From Beijerinckiaceae bacterium (GTDB taxonomy: Bacteria > Pseudomonadota > Alphaproteobacteria > Rhizobiales > Beijerinckiaceae): DNA of 64,000 bases. Each line of letters opens with the position of its first letter. The first letter of the stretch is position 1. Of this stretch, positions 1-9,139 are shown piece by piece. The position numbers were made by a program, and so were the translations under genes. The stretch spans positions 310,001 through 374,000 of the forward strand of contig CANGBX010000002.1 of NCBI GenBank assembly GCA_947452455.1, written 5' to 3'. The notes below the pieces were generated by a model. It worked only from the letters and a program-made list of their open reading frames with translations. It had not been told where the DNA came from and searched no databases.

Positions 1-68
1 TTTTCGAGCCGCTTCAGATTGGCAGAGCCGCCTTCACCGCTCTCTAGTTCTGTATCGGTATTGGACAT
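1..68 (-). CDS. fliN: FliN, flagellar motor switch protein (5' fragment only)
   Basis: Only the first 22 codons are inside the window; the gene continues past the left edge. The ATG at 68 opens a frame beginning MSNTDTELESGEGG and continuing SANLKRLE. It lies 17 bases after the fliM stop. The acidic, low-complexity start followed by a helix fits FliN, which normally has a short variable N-terminus before its SpoA domain, and fliN is the usual neighbour after fliM. FliN would form part of the cytoplasmic C-ring with FliM and FliG. The SpoA domain is not visible, so the call rests mainly on position. Confidence 0.7.
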   Translation of the reverse strand, partial: MSNTDTELESGEGGSANLKRLE

Positions 69-85
69 GGGTTTTTCTCTCTCAC

Positions 86-1045
86 TCAACCGACGACGCG
101 TAAGGCTAGTTTGCCATCGCGGTCGCCCATCATGCCTTCAAATAATTCTTCGCCTTCAACGAAGACGCGGACGGTTTCAAAAGCCGGAATGTCGACGATC
201 ATGCCTTCTTGCACGTTCATCAAAGTTTTCAGGCTAATGCTAGGTTCAGCTATGCGCGGCACAAAGCTCAAAGGCACCTGCATCAGTGCTTCTTCGAGGT
301 GGCGTTCCCAATTCATGTCACGTGCTTCGCCAACGCGCTGAATTTTACTGCGCAAGATAGCGGCAATCTGTTTCAGCGATTGGCGTGGATAGAGCACATC
401 AATCGTTGCAGGCTCGGCGAAAGGAAGCTGAACAACAAATGAGCTCACGATGACGCTTTCCGAGCCTTCAACGAAAGATGTGAAAGCTGGGTTTGTTTCG
501 CTGTTCATATATTCAAATTGGACGGGGAAGACCTCGCGCCATGCGTCTTCCAGTGTCTTCAAAGTGCCGTCAACGATGATTTCGAGAATACGCTCTTCAG
601 TCGGTGTAAACTCGGTTTGACGCGTGATACCCGGATCACCACGACCACCAAAGAAAGTATTCACCAGAATGCTGATGAGGCGCGGGGGGAGCGTGAGAAG
701 GATGGTGCCTTTCAAAGCATCTGCGCGCGCAATGCTCAAGCTTTCAAACTGGCTCATGCCACGCATATGTTCTTCGAACCGCTTGGTTTCTGGCGGCAAG
801 GTCGAAATGCGCGGCATGAAACGCAACATCGGCAACAAGACATTGCGAAGATTGCGGCCGAAACGCTCATTGATCAGACGCAGCGTGTGCAGATCACCGA
901 GCAAGCCGGCATCTTCAGCACCAAACACATAAGGCTTATATTCGACACTTGGACGCGCACCGGGCGCAGTGTCGATTTCGCCACTGTTCAAGCCTTCGAT
1001 CAGCGCGGAGACTTCTTCGTTGCTGAGTTTACGGTTGTCTGACAT
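86..1045 (-). CDS. fliM: FliM, flagellar motor switch protein
   Basis: 319 residues, the normal length for FliM. The N-terminus carries LSNEEVSALIEGL (about residues 7-19), matching the conserved segment that binds phosphorylated CheY. The middle CheC-like domain includes PPRLISILVNTFFGGRGDP, and the C-terminal 75 residues form a SpoA domain (SLKTLMNVQEGMIVDIP) that contacts FliN. FliM sits in the cytoplasmic C-ring and reverses or stops rotation on receiving the chemotaxis signal. It is the penultimate visible gene of the fli operon, 7 bases after fliL. The N-terminal motif implies that chemotactic switching is retained. Confidence 0.97.
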   Translation of the reverse strand: MSDNRKLSNEEVSALIEGLNSGEIDTAPGARPSVEYKPYVFGAEDAGLLGDLHTLRLINERFGRNLRNVLLPMLRFMPRISTLPPETKRFEEHMRGMSQFESLSIARADALKGTILLTLPPRLISILVNTFFGGRGDPGITRQTEFTPTEERILEIIVDGTLKTLEDAWREVFPVQFEYMNSETNPAFTSFVEGSESVIVSSFVVQLPFAEPATIDVLYPRQSLKQIAAILRSKIQRVGEARDMNWERHLEEALMQVPLSFVPRIAEPSISLKTLMNVQEGMIVDIPAFETVRVFVEGEELFEGMMGDRDGKLALRVVG

Positions 1046-1052
1046 GTGTCTC

Positions 1053-1694
1053 TTACTGCATCACGAGGGCGGTGATGTAGACATTTTCAATGCCGCCGAA
1101 GTCCGTGCGTTCCGTGAGCACGCGGTTGATTACATCGCGTATGCCATTTTGCAAACGCTTGCGATTTTCAACGCCGACCACTTCGACTTCGCTCTGTTCG
1201 GCAACTAATGCCAGAATTTCAGCGCGAATAGCGACTTCGTGTTTCTGGACATTTTCAATGACCTTTTTGTCATATTGCGTCGCCAAGCCAAGGCTTACCT
1301 GAACAAAGCGCTTCGAGCCGCGCAGGTTCGTCGTGAAATTGCCTGGGAATTCGAAATAGGTCGTGGCGAACTGCTCTTTCGAAGGCACAGCCTTGCCAGT
1401 AGGGCCGGCGGGTGCCGCTGGTGCCCCGTGCCCATCTTTTCCGGCATCCTTGCCGCCTGCTGCAGGTGCGCCATGACCATCGCCATGTGCGTCACCATGA
1501 GCATCGCCACCAGCCTTTTTCTCGATGACGATCGCAAGCGGATTATCTTCCGGTGGCTTCGTCAAAATGAAATAAGCCACTGTGCCGCCAGCGCCTACGC
1601 CAACGAGCAACAGACCGACAAGCGTCATGATAAGGATCTTGACGATCGGCAGCTTCTTTTTCTCTACCTGTTCTTCTTCCGGTTCCGCGGCCAT
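1053..1694 (-). CDS. fliL: FliL, flagellar basal-body-associated protein
   Basis: 213 residues. A lysine-rich cytoplasmic start is followed by one membrane helix (about residues 18-45, IVKILIMTLVGLLLVGVG). A His/Gly/Ala-rich linker follows (about 72-105) with near-repeats of GDAHG and GHGAPA. The C-terminal periplasmic FliL domain contains TYFEFPGNFTTNLRGS. FliL associates with the MotAB stator and supports torque. An AAGGGG ribosome-binding site precedes the ATG. The His-rich linker is longer than usual for FliL and could bind metal, but that is speculation. It sits between fliK and fliM in the same operon. Confidence 0.95.
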   Translation of the reverse strand: MAAEPEEEQVEKKKLPIVKILIMTLVGLLLVGVGAGGTVAYFILTKPPEDNPLAIVIEKKAGGDAHGDAHGDGHGAPAAGGKDAGKDGHGAPAAPAGPTGKAVPSKEQFATTYFEFPGNFTTNLRGSKRFVQVSLGLATQYDKKVIENVQKHEVAIRAEILALVAEQSEVEVVGVENRKRLQNGIRDVINRVLTERTDFGGIENVYITALVMQ

Positions 1695-1709
1695 TTGTGC
1701 GCCCCTTCT

Positions 1710-3725
1710 TTAGGCGTTCATATCGAGGGCGAAGTCACCAGACTTCGCGCTGCGGGATTGTTGATTGTTATTTTCAGTCTCAGAGGCTTGTTTGCGGTTT
1801 TTGTCGCCGCCTTCGCCATCTTCCGAAACATCAAAACCAGTGAGCTCGAGACCACCGACTGACAAAGCATCGCGAAGATCGCCTTCAATTGAGCGCAGGC
1901 TATCAGCCGCATCGCGTGAATTGGCGCTTGTCGTGAGCTTGAGCTTCGATCCATCCATAGTGAGACGGATGATGATCTGGCCAAGGCCTGGTGGATAAAG
2001 CTGCATGCGGATTGTGTCAGCACCATCGCGCACAGCAGCGACAACCTGGCGCTCAATGGCGCGCATGCGAATTTCATGTGCTTGCGCGCGGCGTTCTGTC
2101 GAGTTGGCTTCATTGCCTGACGGTACGAAAGCATCAGCAACCTGCGCACGCGTTGCAGCGGGCGCACCTGTCAGTTCGTTGATCAGCGGCTGCGGTCTCA
2201 CATTCATGTCCTGAGCGGTACCAGTGCCTTGTGTAATCTCAATGTCACGGACACCCAATTTCATCAGGTCTCGAATATCGCTGCTGCTCCTTGAAGAAGT
2301 CTTACCTACTGAATTTGAGATATTTGTATCCAAAAGAGATTCAAAATAACCGGCGTCATCAACTTGACGATGCGCAAGGCGTGAGAGGTCTGCATCTTTA
2401 TGGAGAGCCTCTACGACAGCGGCGACGTCAAAAGCGACTGCCTGATAGGGAGTTTCAACCGCAAGGACTGCTTGTTTGTTCAAAACAGGCGGAGCTGTCG
2501 GGCCCGAAGCTGATGTTGTCATCTTCGCGATGTCAGGGGTGGTCTTTGCGACCACGGTCAAATGCGACTCAGTTTGAACGGGGTGGGGCGCCTTCAGCGC
2601 ATCTGCTACAGCCTCTTCGTCGTTCTCTGTCTGCGCTTGCGCTTGTGCTGGACGCTCGGGGGCAGCTGTCACCATTTGGATCATCTGCGGCCCGATGAAA
2701 TCAGCCGGCTTCATGTTCATGTCTGTCGGCTGAATAGGCTCAGCTGGCATGATGTCATTCAGTTCAGAATCTGTGTCGCCGACACTTGTTTCAAAAGATT
2801 CAACAGCGTCCGTTTCAGCCGGTGCTTTTGTTTGCATGGGCACATGAATGGTGATCACACGCATCGGCACGTCAGCCATTGTGTTTGAGACAACCAATTG
2901 CGTTTCGATCGGCTGGCTTAGAAGCATGTCCGGGTTCGTGACGATTTCTGATGAAACCACCGGGGTCAGAATGGGCTCCGGCGTATCAAAGATTGCCACA
3001 TGCACAGCTGTCGTCACTAGTTCACGCTGCAGGTTTAGAATCGGGCCATGAATTTCAGCGCGCCATGGTCCATAAGCTTCTTCCGTAAGGTCAGAAGATG
3101 GTTGTGGCGCAGGCATTTCAGAGACTTCTGCCGTTTTGATAACGGCTTCATACGGTATTTTGATGGGATCAATGGCGATGATCTCGGAAACATCGACCTG
3201 TGGCGCAATGGTCGGCGTCTGCGGGATTTGGGGCATCAGCGCAATGAGTGCGGGATCCAGATTTGTTGCCGGATCAGCATCGGAAATTTTGAGCGGCTGG
3301 CTGGGCTCAGCCACTGGTGGCACCACAATTGAGAGCTGCGGCAGGGTCATGTCTGCTGACGCGTCGCTTGAAGGTGTCTCGACCGTCAGAATGATTTCGC
3401 GAATAGGGGTTGTGCGAGCCGCCATGCCTTGGGCCACCACTTCCGCGGTAATGGCAAGCGCTTGAACCATTTGTTCCATATCGCTGGCCAGTGCCTGCGT
3501 CGCGGGAGGAATAGTCAATGTTTCGTTGGGAACAGGGATGGCGCTTTCGAGCGGTAAGGCCGCATCGGTTTGTGCCACCAAATCAGCATTCGGCTCGCCT
3601 GCCGCAATCATGAGGCTTTCGAAAATAGCGCCCGCCTCTGATGGCGCAATAGCATTCGGCTGCACAGCGCTTTCAGCGCCCGCATCCGTCGCGGCGATTG
3701 CCATTGTCAGTCCAAGCGTTTGCAC
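1710..3725 (-). CDS. fliK: FliK-like flagellar hook-length control protein
   Basis: About 671 residues from the GTG at 3725; the ORF track's longer version starts at a TTG at 3779. I prefer the GTG because AAGGGA lies 8 bases upstream and because the added 18 residues overlap an inverted repeat. The first 500 or so residues are Ala/Pro/Ile/Thr-rich, typical of the disordered ruler part of FliK. The last 110 contain the Flg_hook domain (IRMQLYPPGLGQIIIRLTMDG). FliK is secreted during hook growth and switches export from hook to filament subunits. Divergent N-terminus, conserved C-terminus and position between fliJ and fliL support the call. Confidence 0.88.
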   Translation of the reverse strand: MQTLGLTMAIAATDAGAESAVQPNAIAPSEAGAIFESLMIAAGEPNADLVAQTDAALPLESAIPVPNETLTIPPATQALASDMEQMVQALAITAEVVAQGMAARTTPIREIILTVETPSSDASADMTLPQLSIVVPPVAEPSQPLKISDADPATNLDPALIALMPQIPQTPTIAPQVDVSEIIAIDPIKIPYEAVIKTAEVSEMPAPQPSSDLTEEAYGPWRAEIHGPILNLQRELVTTAVHVAIFDTPEPILTPVVSSEIVTNPDMLLSQPIETQLVVSNTMADVPMRVITIHVPMQTKAPAETDAVESFETSVGDTDSELNDIMPAEPIQPTDMNMKPADFIGPQMIQMVTAAPERPAQAQAQTENDEEAVADALKAPHPVQTESHLTVVAKTTPDIAKMTTSASGPTAPPVLNKQAVLAVETPYQAVAFDVAAVVEALHKDADLSRLAHRQVDDAGYFESLLDTNISNSVGKTSSRSSSDIRDLMKLGVRDIEITQGTGTAQDMNVRPQPLINELTGAPAATRAQVADAFVPSGNEANSTERRAQAHEIRMRAIERQVVAAVRDGADTIRMQLYPPGLGQIIIRLTMDGSKLKLTTSANSRDAADSLRSIEGDLRDALSVGGLELTGFDVSEDGEGGDKNRKQASETENNNQQSRSAKSGDFALDMNA

Positions 3726-3735
3726 GTGCTCATTC

Positions 3736-3776
3736 CCTTGGGGTCGTGGGTGTGTCGGAAAGCCGTCACCCCAAGG
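3736..3776 (-). promoter_or_regulatory. Intercistronic stem-loop covering the fliK ribosome-binding site
   Basis: In the mRNA (minus strand) a perfect 9-base inverted repeat, CCTTGGGGT then ACCCCAAGG, is separated by 23 bases between fliJ and fliK. The 3' arm contains the AAGG of the fliK Shine-Dalgarno sequence and ends about 10 bases before the GTG. If it forms, it would mask ribosome entry to fliK. The pairing is directly seen; the regulatory effect is inferred. Confidence 0.5.
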
Positions 3777-3798
3777 CAATTGAGCAAGCTTTATGCCA

Positions 3799-4209
3799 TT
3801 ACTTTCGACGCTCCGGCATGAGCATCAAAGCGCGCTCATCAAGTAGTTGGCGTTCATGGATTTTAACCATCTTCGCCTCTTCTTCGAGGCGCTCGATTTT
3901 GCGCTTTCTTTCGGCCAGAATTTTGCCCACGCGTTCGCGTTCTGTTTCGAGGATTTCTCGGCGGGCTAGATCGACTGCGGTGCGCTCATGAAGGCGCGCA
4001 ATAATCTGGGTTATGTCGCGATATTCATTGGCCGTAATGCCGGGCACGGCCAGTTGCTCACGATAGCCTTGATCGAGATCGACAATCTGTTCGCGGCGTT
4101 TGTCGAGACGGTCGATTTCTTCATGCAAGCGCGCTGCTTCACGCCGATAGGCGTTGAGCTCAATCGTTTGCTTCAGAGCCATCAATTCATAGACGCGTGC
4201 CCGGGCCAT
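3799..4209 (-). CDS. fliJ: FliJ, flagellar export chaperone/stalk protein
   Basis: 136 residues, almost entirely predicted coiled coil and rich in Arg and Glu (for example ARREILETERERVGKILAER), as expected for FliJ, which sits as the central stalk of the FliI hexamer and recycles export chaperones. The family is weakly conserved in sequence, so the call rests on length, coiled-coil character and position directly after fliI (10-base gap). An internal ATG at 4182 (MALKQTIELNAY) is a reasonable alternative start. The visible Shine-Dalgarno is weak, so translation may be coupled to fliI. Confidence 0.85.
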   Translation of the reverse strand: MARARVYELMALKQTIELNAYRREAARLHEEIDRLDKRREQIVDLDQGYREQLAVPGITANEYRDITQIIARLHERTAVDLARREILETERERVGKILAERKRKIERLEEEAKMVKIHERQLLDERALMLMPERRK

Positions 4210-4219
4210 TTAAATGGCC

Positions 4220-5545
4220 TCAGGGTAGGAGAGATTGCAGACGCGCTTCGCTTTCCACGAAGGTCGAACGCTCATTCATACCCTGCTGGATATAGCCAAC
4301 GAGTTGCGGTTGCAGCTGGAACGCCATGTCGAGTTCCGGATCCTGGCCCGTTTGATAGCCACCCAGCATCATCAAATCGCGGTTTTGTTCCCATAGGCTC
4401 AAGTAGCGACGGAAACGGCGCACACGCAGCATGTGCTGCTGGCTTACGCAATCTGTCATGGTTCGGCTGATTGATGCATTCACATCAATAGCAGGGAAAA
4501 TGCCTTGTTCCGCTTGTTTGCGTGACAGCACGACATGGCCATCAAGAATGGCGCGCGCTGTATCGACAATCGGGTCATTCGTCGTGTCATCGCCATCGGC
4601 AAGAATGGTGTAAACGCCTGTGATGCTACCACCTGTTTTCGCATCAAGACCTGCTCGTTCCAGCACGGAACCGATGAGCGAGATCACAGACGGCGGATAG
4701 CCTTTGGTTGTTGGATGTTCGCCCAAGGCAAGGCCCAATTCACGCTGCGCATGGGCAACGCGCGTCAGGCTGTCCACCATGAGCAGAACATTCTTGCCTT
4801 TGGAACGGAAATATTCGGCATAGGCTGTTGCGCGATGCAGGCCGCGCAGACGCAACACGGGTGACTGATCTGCCGGCACAGCCACTGTGATCGTGTGGGC
4901 GAAGGAAGGATGCTGTTGCAGCTCTTCCACAAAGCCCGCGACTTCGCGACCACGCTCACCGATGAGGCCGATGATAACAACTTCAGCTTCTGTATAGCGT
5001 GCAATGCAGGAAAGGAGCGAGGATTTACCCACGCCCGAGCCCGCGATAATACCGATCTTTTGGCCGCGACCAACAGTCAAGAGACCGTTCAACGCACGCA
5101 CACCCACATCAAGCGTTTGACGCACGGGTTTGCGGCGCAACGGGTTGACGCGTTCGCCACGCAAAGGCCATTGCTGCATGAGCTGGGGCGCTTCTTGTCC
5201 ATCAAGCGGATTGCCTGCGCCATCAAATACACGACCCAGCAGGCCTTCGCCGACAGGCACAACATCTGCGCGTGTCTTGGTTTCAACGCGCGCGCCAGCT
5301 AACAGAGGCGCATTGCCGCTGGTCAACACCATCACGGTGTAATTATCGAGAAAGCCGATGACTTCCGCATCAGCCCAGCCGCCACCATCGCAAGCAATGC
5401 GGCATTCAGTGCCCACTGCTGCGGGGAAAGACGATGCATGGACGATCTGGCCATCGAAACGGCGCACGCGGCCGGCTGCATTGGTTTGACGCGTGGCGTT
5501 AATTTGCTTCAGGCGACGTTCAAGAACGATTGAGGGATCCAGCAT
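4220..5545 (-). CDS. fliI: FliI, flagellar type III export ATPase
   Basis: 441 residues, standard for FliI. It shows Walker A GSGVGKSSL (about residue 168), Walker B NVLLMVDSLTR (about 255) and the F1-ATPase-like signature PAIDVNASISRTM. FliI energises unfolding and delivery of flagellar export substrates, regulated by FliH and stabilised by FliJ; all three are adjacent here in the order fliH-fliI-fliJ. It begins two bases after the fliH stop. No key residue is missing. Confidence 0.97.
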   Translation of the reverse strand: MLDPSIVLERRLKQINATRQTNAAGRVRRFDGQIVHASSFPAAVGTECRIACDGGGWADAEVIGFLDNYTVMVLTSGNAPLLAGARVETKTRADVVPVGEGLLGRVFDGAGNPLDGQEAPQLMQQWPLRGERVNPLRRKPVRQTLDVGVRALNGLLTVGRGQKIGIIAGSGVGKSSLLSCIARYTEAEVVIIGLIGERGREVAGFVEELQQHPSFAHTITVAVPADQSPVLRLRGLHRATAYAEYFRSKGKNVLLMVDSLTRVAHAQRELGLALGEHPTTKGYPPSVISLIGSVLERAGLDAKTGGSITGVYTILADGDDTTNDPIVDTARAILDGHVVLSRKQAEQGIFPAIDVNASISRTMTDCVSQQHMLRVRRFRRYLSLWEQNRDLMMLGGYQTGQDPELDMAFQLQPQLVGYIQQGMNERSTFVESEARLQSLLP

Positions 5546-5547
5546 TT

Positions 5548-6333
5548 TTAGCCTCGTTCATCCTCAATCTGCGGAACGTCATCAAATTCAAGATCGCGCG
5601 AGGCGAGGCGGAAAGAGCCGGATGGCAATTCATCATCCTCAATGATGCGGATGGATGAAAAAATATCTTCGGCTTTCAAAGCCGCACGCAGCGAAAGCGC
5701 ATCATGCGGGCTGATCGACAAGGTAAATTCGCTGCCAGCTTTCGTGAACATTTCCGCAGCGTTTTTAATGCGCTCGACAAAAAGCTCCGGCATTTGGGCA
5801 AAAACGGCGCCAAAGAGTTCCTGTGCCAGGCGACGAACATGCTGTGCCATGAGTTCGGCATTGCGCTCATAGCTTTCAGCAGCCAGCGGCACAATTTCGC
5901 CTTCGATACGGCGCAGCACATGAAGTGCGTCGCCCAATTCTTTGCGCGCTGCTTCGAGACCTTGTTGATAGCCAAGCGCACGACCGTCTTCGCGTGCCTT
6001 TTCGATGGCTGCGACAATTTCATCTGGCGAGGGTGGGGGCTCAACGGGTTCCGGCGGCGGAGGCGGTGGCGGCGGTGCAGCTTCGTGCTGCACTGCTTGT
6101 GGTGCTTCTGCTACCGCATCGGCTATTTCTTCTACAGCGGCCTCTTTGGCTTCCTGCGAGGCTTCTACCAGACGTGCCGGTTTGAAACGCGCCTTGTTCC
6201 AAGGTGTAAAAGCCGCATCGCGATCGGGCGCAAAGCGGTTGTCGGCGTTGAAGGCGCCGCCGCGTTGGACGAAATCTGGAACCTCCGAGAGAGGAACCGT
6301 GCGGTCTGCCATCTCATACATAATCGTCGCCAC
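5548..6333 (-). CDS. fliH: FliH, flagellar export ATPase regulator
   Basis: 261 residues as drawn. Internal ATGs at 6321 (MYEMADRT) and 6312 (MADRTVPL) are equally possible starts, and the frame overlaps the end of fliG by up to 20 bases, implying coupled translation. The N-terminal third is Ala/Glu-rich with a striking proline run (PPPPPPPPEPVEPPPSP, about residues 88-104). The C-terminal two thirds are helical and contain the FliH/YscL-type segment QGLEAARKELGDAL. FliH holds FliI inactive and docks it at the export gate. The low overall conservation of FliH makes context important to the call. Confidence 0.88.
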   Translation of the reverse strand: MATIMYEMADRTVPLSEVPDFVQRGGAFNADNRFAPDRDAAFTPWNKARFKPARLVEASQEAKEAAVEEIADAVAEAPQAVQHEAAPPPPPPPPEPVEPPPSPDEIVAAIEKAREDGRALGYQQGLEAARKELGDALHVLRRIEGEIVPLAAESYERNAELMAQHVRRLAQELFGAVFAQMPELFVERIKNAAEMFTKAGSEFTLSISPHDALSLRAALKAEDIFSSIRIIEDDELPSGSFRLASRDLEFDDVPQIEDERG

Positions 6334-7354
6334 GTCCCGCTAGGACCATCGTGCCTGCGTCCGAGAGCTTGCGGGCCACAGCCACGATGCGCTTCTGCGC
6401 TTCCTGAACTTCGGTGACACGCATGGGGCCCTTTGCTTCCATTTCGTCGATGATCGATGCTGCTGCACGCGCCGACATGGAGCCCATAATTTTGTCACGC
6501 AGGCGCTCGTCGCAACCTTTGAGCGCGACGGCGAGATCGTTCGGATCGATGCTGCGCATGAGAATGCCGAGGTTCTTTTCGTCGACGGCGTTGAGATTTT
6601 CGAAGACGAACATATTTTCCTGAATGGTCGTCATCAGGCCCTTGTCGATCTTGGCCAGCGAACCCATGATCCGCTGCTCGATCGTGCCCTTTGTAAAGTT
6701 CATGATTTTGGCAGCCGCTTTAATGCCGCCGATCTTCGAGGCACGCAGGGATGTATTGGCCTGGAACTGGAGCTGCATGACACGCTCCAGATGTTCGATG
6801 GCTTCTGGCTGAACGGAGTCAATCGTCGCAATACGGTGCAAGACTTCGTGCTGGACATCCTCAGGCAGAAGCACCAAGACGTCGGCTGCCACGGCATAAT
6901 CCAGATGGGCTATAACGAGCCCGATGATCTGTGGATGTTCACTCTCGATCATTTCAGCAATCGAGCGCGCATCCATCCATTGGAGAATTTCAATACCCTT
7001 CGCCGAGGATGAGGGCGTAATGCGAGTGAGCACCGAGCCCGCCTTATCTTCGCCCAGGGCTTTCACCAACATCCGACGGATATAGGCATCAGCGCCAAGA
7101 CCGATCGAGGTCTGCGCTTTGATGATGGCCAGGAATTGGTCGAGCACGACATTGACAGTTTCCTGACCAACATCAGCGACCGAATACATGGCGCTACCAA
7201 GTTGCTGCACTTCGCGCGGCGACATGTTTTTCAGAATTTCGGAAGCCTCATCTTCCCCCAGGAGAAGCATCAGGATCGCACATTTTTGCGTCCCCGAAAG
7301 TAACTGGGCTTCTTCTTCAGGTGTGGGTTCTGTGTTTGTCAGAGCGTCAACCAT
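6314..7354 (-). CDS. fliG: FliG, flagellar motor switch/rotor protein
   Basis: 346 residues, usual length. It includes the EHPQ motif region (MIESEHPQIIGLVIAHL, about residues 135-151) and the MFVF motif (NMFVFENL, about 246) that contact FliM. The C-terminal domain retains the charged torque helix around DPNDLAVALKGCDERLRDKI. FliG joins the MS-ring (FliF) to the C-ring and interacts with MotA. An AGGAAA ribosome-binding site precedes the ATG. It lies between fliF and fliH in the canonical order. Confidence 0.97.
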   Translation of the reverse strand: MVDALTNTEPTPEEEAQLLSGTQKCAILMLLLGEDEASEILKNMSPREVQQLGSAMYSVADVGQETVNVVLDQFLAIIKAQTSIGLGADAYIRRMLVKALGEDKAGSVLTRITPSSSAKGIEILQWMDARSIAEMIESEHPQIIGLVIAHLDYAVAADVLVLLPEDVQHEVLHRIATIDSVQPEAIEHLERVMQLQFQANTSLRASKIGGIKAAAKIMNFTKGTIEQRIMGSLAKIDKGLMTTIQENMFVFENLNAVDEKNLGILMRSIDPNDLAVALKGCDERLRDKIMGSMSARAAASIIDEMEAKGPMRVTEVQEAQKRIVAVARKLSDAGTMVLAGRGDDYV

Positions 7355-7378
7355 CGTCTATTTCCTGTTGCCTCTTTC

Positions 7379-9097
7379 TTAGGAGACATCTTTGGAGATG
7401 AGCGTCTTCAGCACTGCAGTCACGCGAGCCGCATCATCGCCCACCAGCATGCGGATAAGGGTGACCTTATCATCATAGCTGTTGGCAGTGTCCAGCATTT
7501 CGGCAGAGATACCGGACTTCTTGGGTTTGAGGCGAGCCTTAATATCTTCAAGGGATTCACCTTCGCGCACTTCAATCTGTTCGCCTTCACCCACCACAGG
7601 CTCATCGGAACCCATGGAACCCGACATGGAGCGATCGAGGAGACGTTCAAGGAAGGGTTTCAGCGCACCCAGCACCACCACGCCCAAGATCAGGACAATT
7701 GCAACCTGCTTGATCGCATCTTCGAGCCAAGGCGCATCATACCAGGAGCGACCTTCGATTTTCTGTTCTTCGGCAAAGCTCGATGAAATGAGCGTGATCT
7801 TGTCGCCGCGATCAGGCACATAGCCGACGGCTTCCTGCAACAATGAAGTCAGACGTTCGCGCTCGTTATCGGTAAGCGGCTTTTCAACCGTTTTGCCTTC
7901 AGCATCCGTCTGGGTGCCAGAGCGCACGACGACGGCCAGCGAAAGACGTTTGATGTCACCCACCGCGCGGCGCGTTGAGCGCACTTCACGGCTGACTTCA
8001 TAATTGCTGACTGTGGTCGAGGAACGTGCCTTCGAAGAGTCGGCTGAAGCATTTGCCGCTGCACCGCCACCCGGAGGCGTCGCGGTCAGGGCAGGCGTAT
8101 TCGGGGGTTGGTTCGAGGTGGCGCCCGGCACACCACGCGCCTTGCCGTCAGCTGATTCCTGTACGGTTTCCTGACGGCTGCGCACGACCTGCTGGGTCGG
8201 GTCATAAGTTTCATTGGTCTGTTCGGTGCGCGTGAAATCAACTTCGACATTCACTTCCGAATTGAAATTGCCAAGGCCCACAATGGGTGTCAGCAAATTG
8301 GCGATGCGCTCGCGCAGCATTTTTTCAATGCGCGTTTTATGTTCGAGCTGCTGGGATGAGAGACCAAGTTCATTATCGCGCTGTGGCGCTGTGAGGAGGG
8401 CACCGGTCTGATCGACCACTGTCACATTCGCAACAGGCAGATAGGGGACGCTCGAGCTCACAAGATGCTGGATGGACTGAACCTGGCCGAGCGACAGGCT
8501 ACGGCCTTGGGCCAGTTTCAAAAAGACAGATGCGGATGGCGGGTTCTGGTCGCGCACAAAGGCGGAACGCTCCGGAATCGCAAGGTGCACGCGCGCGCCT
8601 TCAATGTCACGAATTTCCATAATAGATCGGGCAAGTTCATTTTCCTGCGCCTGTTTCAGCTTGACGCTCTCAACTGCGCGGCTCGCACCAAGCGGCATTT
8701 GCGTCAGAATGTCATAGCCAGCGACAGAGGCTTTTGGCAGGCCGGCGGCAGCCAGTGACATGCGCGCGCGGTGAAAATCATTGCGCGGCACCATCACGGT
8801 GCCGGTGGTCGGATCCAGTTTCGCCTTCACGCCATTGGTTTCAAGATTTTGCAGCACGAGCTGCTTATCTTCATCGCCCAAACGCGGGAAGAGCTGCGTC
8901 ATCGCCGGTTCGCGCATCATGAAAATGACGCCAAGCCCGACCAGAACGATCAGGCTGACCACGATGATGGGCAGAGAACGCACGATCGCAGGCTGACGCA
9001 TGAAATTCTGCGTAGCCGCATAAATGTTATAAAGCTGGGCTCCGGCAGGGCCAAGGCCAGTTGGAGCAGGAATGGCGACGCTCTTAATATCCGACAC
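7379..9097 (-). CDS. fliF: FliF, flagellar MS-ring protein
   Basis: 572 residues starting with GTG, preceded by GGAGATAAGAGAC. It has two membrane helices: one near residues 43-62 (IIVVSLIVLVGLGVIFMM) and one near 455-475 (VAIVLILGVVVLGALKPFL). Between them is the periplasmic YscJ/FliF region (SVAGYDILTQMPLGASR), followed by a Ser/Ala-rich loop. The C-terminal cytoplasmic tail binds FliG. FliF builds the MS-ring, the platform for the rest of the motor and the export gate. Confidence 0.97.
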   Translation of the reverse strand: MSDIKSVAIPAPTGLGPAGAQLYNIYAATQNFMRQPAIVRSLPIIVVSLIVLVGLGVIFMMREPAMTQLFPRLGDEDKQLVLQNLETNGVKAKLDPTTGTVMVPRNDFHRARMSLAAAGLPKASVAGYDILTQMPLGASRAVESVKLKQAQENELARSIMEIRDIEGARVHLAIPERSAFVRDQNPPSASVFLKLAQGRSLSLGQVQSIQHLVSSSVPYLPVANVTVVDQTGALLTAPQRDNELGLSSQQLEHKTRIEKMLRERIANLLTPIVGLGNFNSEVNVEVDFTRTEQTNETYDPTQQVVRSRQETVQESADGKARGVPGATSNQPPNTPALTATPPGGGAAANASADSSKARSSTTVSNYEVSREVRSTRRAVGDIKRLSLAVVVRSGTQTDAEGKTVEKPLTDNERERLTSLLQEAVGYVPDRGDKITLISSSFAEEQKIEGRSWYDAPWLEDAIKQVAIVLILGVVVLGALKPFLERLLDRSMSGSMGSDEPVVGEGEQIEVREGESLEDIKARLKPKKSGISAEMLDTANSYDDKVTLIRMLVGDDAARVTAVLKTLISKDVS

Positions 9098-9139
9098 CGT
9101 CTCTTATCTCCGGTCAGAGTTCCTTGTTCAATGCGCGGA

